NCBI GenBank assembly: GCA_964411505.1
Contig: CAYPLH010000023.1
Coordinates: 1 to 56,902, forward strand
Direction of reading: 5' to 3'
Source of the DNA: CAYPLH01 sp964411505
GTDB lineage: Bacteria > Bacillota > Clostridia > CAYPLH01 > DUMO01
Length of the DNA stretch: 56,902 nucleotides
Shown here: positions 54,063 to 56,902 of the stretch, one piece after another
Layout of the letters: each line of letters starts with the position of its first letter
How positions within the stretch are numbered: the first letter of the stretch is position 1
Notes under the pieces: model-generated
What the model saw: the letters and a program-made list of their open reading frames with translations, nothing else
The model's database searches: none
Told to the model about the DNA's origin: nothing
Translations under genes and position numbers: made by a program

Positions 54063-54516
54063 TGAAGAACTTGCTCATCTAGAGATGGTCGGAACAATGG
54101 TATATCAATTGACAAAAGGAGTTCCTGCAGATGTCTTGGAAAAATATGGCCTTGGCGCATATTATTCAGATCATGACCACGCAGTTTATCCAGTAAGTGC
54201 TTCGGGAGTTCCTTTTACAGCTGCTTATATACAATCCAAGGGAGATCCAATAGCTGATTTGCATGAAGATCTTGCTGCAGAACAAAAAGCAAGAGCAACA
54301 TATGAAAACCTTATTAATCTTGCGGATGATCCGGATGTGATTGACCCACTAAGGTTTTTAAGAGCAAGAGAAATTGTACACTTCCAAAGATTTGGTGAAG
54401 CTTTGGGCATTGTGCAAAACAAGCTTTCACAAAAGAAGTTCTATATTAATAAGCCAGATGATTATAAACTAAATCTAGGAAAGTATACTTTCCTAGACAA
54501 TAAAAAAGGGACATAA
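54050..54516 (+). CDS. cotJC: CotJC, C-terminal part (gene interrupted by element)
   Basis: Codons after the right repeat read GTEELAHLEMVGTMVYQLTK and later LRAREIVHFQRFGEAL, the two Glu-x-x-His motifs that bind the dimanganese centre in manganese catalases. There is no start codon or ribosome site, so expression requires rejoining to 50083-50270. The last dozen codons (from about 54475) run through the palindromic repeat, and the TAA stop sits in the terminator loop, so the native C-terminus seems to have been altered by the repeat. Confidence 0.92.
54470..54501 (-). repeat. Terminator-linked palindrome, copy 5
   Basis: Right half TACTTTCCTAGACAAT (54486-54501) fully conserved; left half keeps TCTAGGAAAGTA. 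It overlaps the 3' end of cotJC and, on the minus strand, follows the abrB terminator. Confidence 0.85.
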
Positions 54517-54529
54517 AGTCCCTTTTTTG
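54503..54529. terminator. Bidirectional terminator between cotJC and abrB
   Basis: GGGAC/GTCCC core extended by A-run and T-run on both sides (AAAAAAGGGAC...GTCCCTTTTTT), so it can act for both convergent genes. The cotJC stop codon lies in the five-base loop. Confidence 0.85.
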
Positions 54530-54561
54530 CAAACTACGATTGCTAAATACATAAAAACAAA

Positions 54562-54804
54562 TTACAGATCTTTAAGCTCATCCATACACTTTTCGCAAAT
54601 GTTTCTGCCCTTATACACGTTTACATCATCTCTAGTATTACAGAAAACACATGACGGCATAAATTTCCTCAGAACAATAGTATCACCGTCAATTAATAGT
54701 TCGATATCGTTTTTTTCGTTGAATTCAAATTCTTTCCTTAACTTCTTAGGCAAAACGATTCTCCCTAATTGGTCAACTCTTCTTACAACACCTGTAGCTC
54801 TCAT
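54562..54804 (-). CDS. AbrB/SpoVT family DNA-binding regulator with zinc knuckle
   Basis: An 80-residue transition-state-type regulator. Residues 1-48 are the swapped-hairpin AbrB domain (ATGVVRRVDQLGRIVLPKKLRKEF); the C-terminal part has CVFCN and ICEKC, a likely zinc-binding pair that replaces the usual multimerisation domain. Clostridial paralogues regulate entry into sporulation and stationary phase; the specific targets here are unknown. It is convergent with cotJC. Confidence 0.92.
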   Translation of the reverse strand: MRATGVVRRVDQLGRIVLPKKLRKEFEFNEKNDIELLIDGDTIVLRKFMPSCVFCNTRDDVNVYKGRNICEKCMDELKDL

Positions 54805-55084
54805 AAACTTTAAACCCCTTTCATGACCTTAAAGGCCTTTCTAGTAATTAAGTAATGATATGACTTTAACCTTGGTGTTAGATAAATAACAGTAACTGTG
54901 TAATACTGCTATTAAATTATAATTGGTGTTGTATGGTATTTATCTATTACTAATTGTAAATTAATTGCACATAAAAATCAATACTTATTTGAAATATTTT
55001 TCAAATTTTAATTGCCAAGAGGTACTTTTCCTCTTTATATACATAATTATTAATTTTTTTTCTTAATATTTAATTAGAAAAAGG

Positions 55085-56302
55085 CTACATGCTGTTGAAC
55101 AGCATATTTAGCAGTTTGTATCCTTCATCAATAAATATTCCACTCTTTTTAGCTTCAAGCTCATTATAACTATCAACGAAAGAATTTTTCTCTTTAGCAT
55201 GGTCATATAGAATAAACGGAACTGGATCTTCTGTATGGGTTCTTAATGACAAGGGTGTGGGATGATCTGGAAGAATAAGTATTTTATAATTATCATACTT
55301 TCTTATGCCGGCAAGTATTCTTCCAAGAACAAGTTTGTCAATTAATTCAATTGACTTAACTTTATTATCAATCTCATATCGGTGACCACATTCATCAGGA
55401 GCCTCAACATGGATATAAACAAAATCCTTTCCTGAATCAAGCTCCTTTAATGCAGCATCTGCTTTACCTTCAAAATCTGTGTGAATATTACCGGTTGCGC
55501 CATGCACATTTACTGAAGTTAGCCCCGCACATAGACCTATGCCTTTAATCAAATCAACAGCAGCTATAACAGAACCTGTCTTTTTAAACTTATCAAAAAA
55601 CTGTGGCAGATGCGGTTTTTTACCCTGTCCCCAAAGCCAAATAGAGTTAGCAGGCTTCAAACCCCTCTCTTTTCTTTTAGTATTTACAGGATGATCACTC
55701 AGAAGATTATAACTTTTTACCATCATATCTAGTAAGACCTTAGAATCATTTCCTTGCGGAAGATAATCAGAAATTTGCCTACCTAATATGTCATGAGGAG
55801 GCTCTAATATTAAATCTGCATTATCTTTATTCCATACCATCAGATGTCTGTAGCTGACTCCTGAATAAAATTTAATATCTTGTCTATTAAAACAACTAGA
55901 AATCGATTCCATAAGCTTAGATGCTTCTTCGGAAGATATTTCATCTGAACTATGATCTAACATCATTTTCTTATCATACTTCTCATCCTCAGACAGTGTA
56001 ACAAGGTTACATCTCAATGAAAGATCGCTTTCTGCCATTTCAATACCCATACTAACTGCTTCAAGGGGTGAACGACCGGTATAATATTTTTTTGGATCGT
56101 ATCCCATAACCGAAAGGTTAGCAACATCACTTGCAGGAGGCAGACCTTCAGGAATTGTTTTAGCCAATCCAACAATTGATTTTGATGCAAGCTTGTCCAT
56201 ATTAGGTTTGAAGGCACACTGCAAAGGTGTATTATTGTTCAGCTCTGGAACAGGATAATCTGACATTCCATCAGCTAATAAGACAACGTATTTGGTGTTC
56301 AT
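55085..56302 (-). CDS. apgM: Cofactor-independent phosphoglycerate mutase, ApgM type
   Basis: About 405 residues of the alkaline phosphatase superfamily, archaeal-type phosphoglycerate mutase (YVVLLADGMSDYPVPELNNN, GLPPASDVANLSVMGYDP with the catalytic Ser, VYIHVEAPDECGHRYE, ILILPDHPTPLSLRTH). It interconverts 2- and 3-phosphoglycerate; some relatives were annotated as homoserine kinase-like. Start 56302 follows GAAGGA and overlaps the stop of the OadG-like gene by one base (TAATG), implying coupling. Confidence 0.9.
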   Translation of the reverse strand: MNTKYVVLLADGMSDYPVPELNNNTPLQCAFKPNMDKLASKSIVGLAKTIPEGLPPASDVANLSVMGYDPKKYYTGRSPLEAVSMGIEMAESDLSLRCNLVTLSEDEKYDKKMMLDHSSDEISSEEASKLMESISSCFNRQDIKFYSGVSYRHLMVWNKDNADLILEPPHDILGRQISDYLPQGNDSKVLLDMMVKSYNLLSDHPVNTKRKERGLKPANSIWLWGQGKKPHLPQFFDKFKKTGSVIAAVDLIKGIGLCAGLTSVNVHGATGNIHTDFEGKADAALKELDSGKDFVYIHVEAPDECGHRYEIDNKVKSIELIDKLVLGRILAGIRKYDNYKILILPDHPTPLSLRTHTEDPVPFILYDHAKEKNSFVDSYNELEAKKSGIFIDEGYKLLNMLFNSM

Positions 56303-56649
56303 TAAGAAAATTCCTTCCCAATTACTTGCTCTTTCCTGCCATAATAATTCCATACAGGTGCGTTATGTGAAACTCTTCTAAATGATTTTACCTGTATTTT
56401 AATATCAGGATTAACAGAAATTGCAGCATTAACTGCAGCAGTCAATACTGCAATGATCTCATTATTTGAAAGCGTATTAGCTTTTTCTGTGATAACAGCC
56501 TCATCACATAATGACGTCTTGTCATCTTTTGGTTGGACACCATCTTTTGTTCTTAGTTTTGATATCAGTGCAATAATAAAAGAAACTACAATTGCTGCCA
56601 TAATTAAAACCATAATCACTGTAATAGCAATTGTTACAACACTATTCAT
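56302..56649 (-). CDS. OadG-like sodium pump decarboxylase gamma subunit
   Basis: A 115-residue protein with one N-terminal helix (VVTIAITVIMVLIMAAIVVSFIIALI), a charged linker, and a C-terminal part ending FRRVSHNAPVWNYYGRKEQV, which resembles the tail of OadG/MmdD gamma subunits. Such subunits anchor and stabilise Na+-translocating decarboxylases, but no decarboxylase alpha or beta genes are in view; they may lie upstream, beyond the window. GGAGGAG precedes the ATG. Confidence 0.75.
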   Translation of the reverse strand: MNSVVTIAITVIMVLIMAAIVVSFIIALISKLRTKDGVQPKDDKTSLCDEAVITEKANTLSNNEIIAVLTAAVNAAISVNPDIKIQVKSFRRVSHNAPVWNYYGRKEQVIGKEFS

Positions 56650-56902
56650 AAAGTTTTGCTCCTCCTAAATGTGAATATTCCATTAGAGTTAAAGTTATCA
56701 CAATAAAAATATCAAGTCAATACATATAATTTTTCAATCCGCTTTTTAGGACACTGAATGCTACTGTTCAGACCTTCTATAACTTGAGATATAACTGTGC
56801 AATAACGGAAACTTCGCTTCATTTGCAAGAGCTGTAAAAGTTTTCGCTCGGGCAAGCCGAAACTCGCAAAAATACATTTTGAAATATTACTTTGTTGCAT
56901 GT
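56650..56902. other. Upstream region at window edge
   Basis: About 250 bp without a convincing gene. A 62-codon minus-strand frame (56712-56900) has atypical composition and no ribosome site I can assign; it runs to the window edge, so it cannot be excluded as a gene end. Confidence 0.3.

Noticed and set aside
54034..54516. 160-codon frame as a separate catalase-like gene
   Set aside because: It has no ribosome site, begins inside the element, and continues the cotJC frame exactly after the repeat; it is the second part of cotJC.
56712..56900. 62-codon minus-strand frame at window edge
   Set aside because: No recognisable protein features or ribosome site, and it is cut by the edge; not reported as a gene.
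1..56902. tRNA, rRNA and known riboswitches
   Set aside because: No cloverleaf, rRNA segment or riboswitch core was recognised by eye on either strand; a covariance-model search would be needed to be sure.

Overview
The window is AT-rich DNA from an endospore-forming, anaerobic Gram-positive bacterium of the Clostridia. This rests on clostridial gene order (rplS-lepB-rbgA-rnhB-yraN; rpsO-pnp-M16 peptidase-dpaAB-tepA-ylzJ-ftsK), on sporulation genes (spoVS, dpaA/dpaB, cotJA/B/C), and on strong GGAGG-type ribosome binding sites. Polysaccharide genes fit a saccharolytic relative of the Acetivibrio/Ruminiclostridium type; the genus is inference.

Layout. 1-5000: two small membrane-protein genes and a divergent TetR regulator, then a GH2 beta-mannosidase. 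5040-5950: a graveyard holding a 182-bp insertion-sequence end, an unidentified protein remnant and a group II intron reverse-transcriptase remnant. 5952-19986: a co-directional eight-gene locus (minus strand) for a sulfated, uronic-acid-containing glycan: membrane-bound AraC regulator, solute-binding lipoprotein, two CUT1 permeases, PL8 lyase, two sulfatases, GH3 hexosaminidase. The enzymes have no visible signal peptide, so breakdown is probably intracellular after import. 20540-21860: a DDE insertion sequence whose upstream end matches the 182-bp remnant, so the locus lies between two related IS ends. 22169-26598: PQQ-type beta-propeller lipoprotein or anchored protein, GntR regulator, an approximately 900-bp gene-free stretch, and an M19 dipeptidase. 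26698-39268: housekeeping block (YraN, FlhB-like, FliK-like, RNase HII, RbgA, LepB, L19, RluD-type synthase, LspA), then a peptide-binding lipoprotein, SpoVS, YmdB and RNase Y. 39368-49004: FtsK/SpoIIIE, YlzJ-like, TepA, dipicolinate synthase, M16 peptidase, PNPase, S15. 49593-54516: the cotJ operon. 54562-56649: AbrB-type regulator, cofactor-independent phosphoglycerate mutase and an OadG-like subunit.

The most striking feature is in cotJ. cotJC (manganese-catalase-like spore coat protein) is split in two by a 3,792-bp element encoding a large serine recombinase, a 64-residue protein and an AlbA_2/ATP-binding protein. A 13-bp direct repeat marks both junctions; crossing over between the copies restores one uninterrupted 213-codon cotJC reading frame, including its metal-binding Glu/His motifs. 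This is the architecture of sporulation-time intervening elements such as skin in sigK, and excision in the mother cell is the natural hypothesis.

Two families of non-coding repeats also stand out. One is a 32-bp palindrome found five times, always immediately 3' of the Rho-independent terminator of a minus-strand gene (gntR, rplS, dpaB, rpsO, abrB); two copies extend into an approximately 150-bp chain of hairpins. The other is a 186-188-bp hairpin-forming element present twice in opposite orientation, with partial copies.
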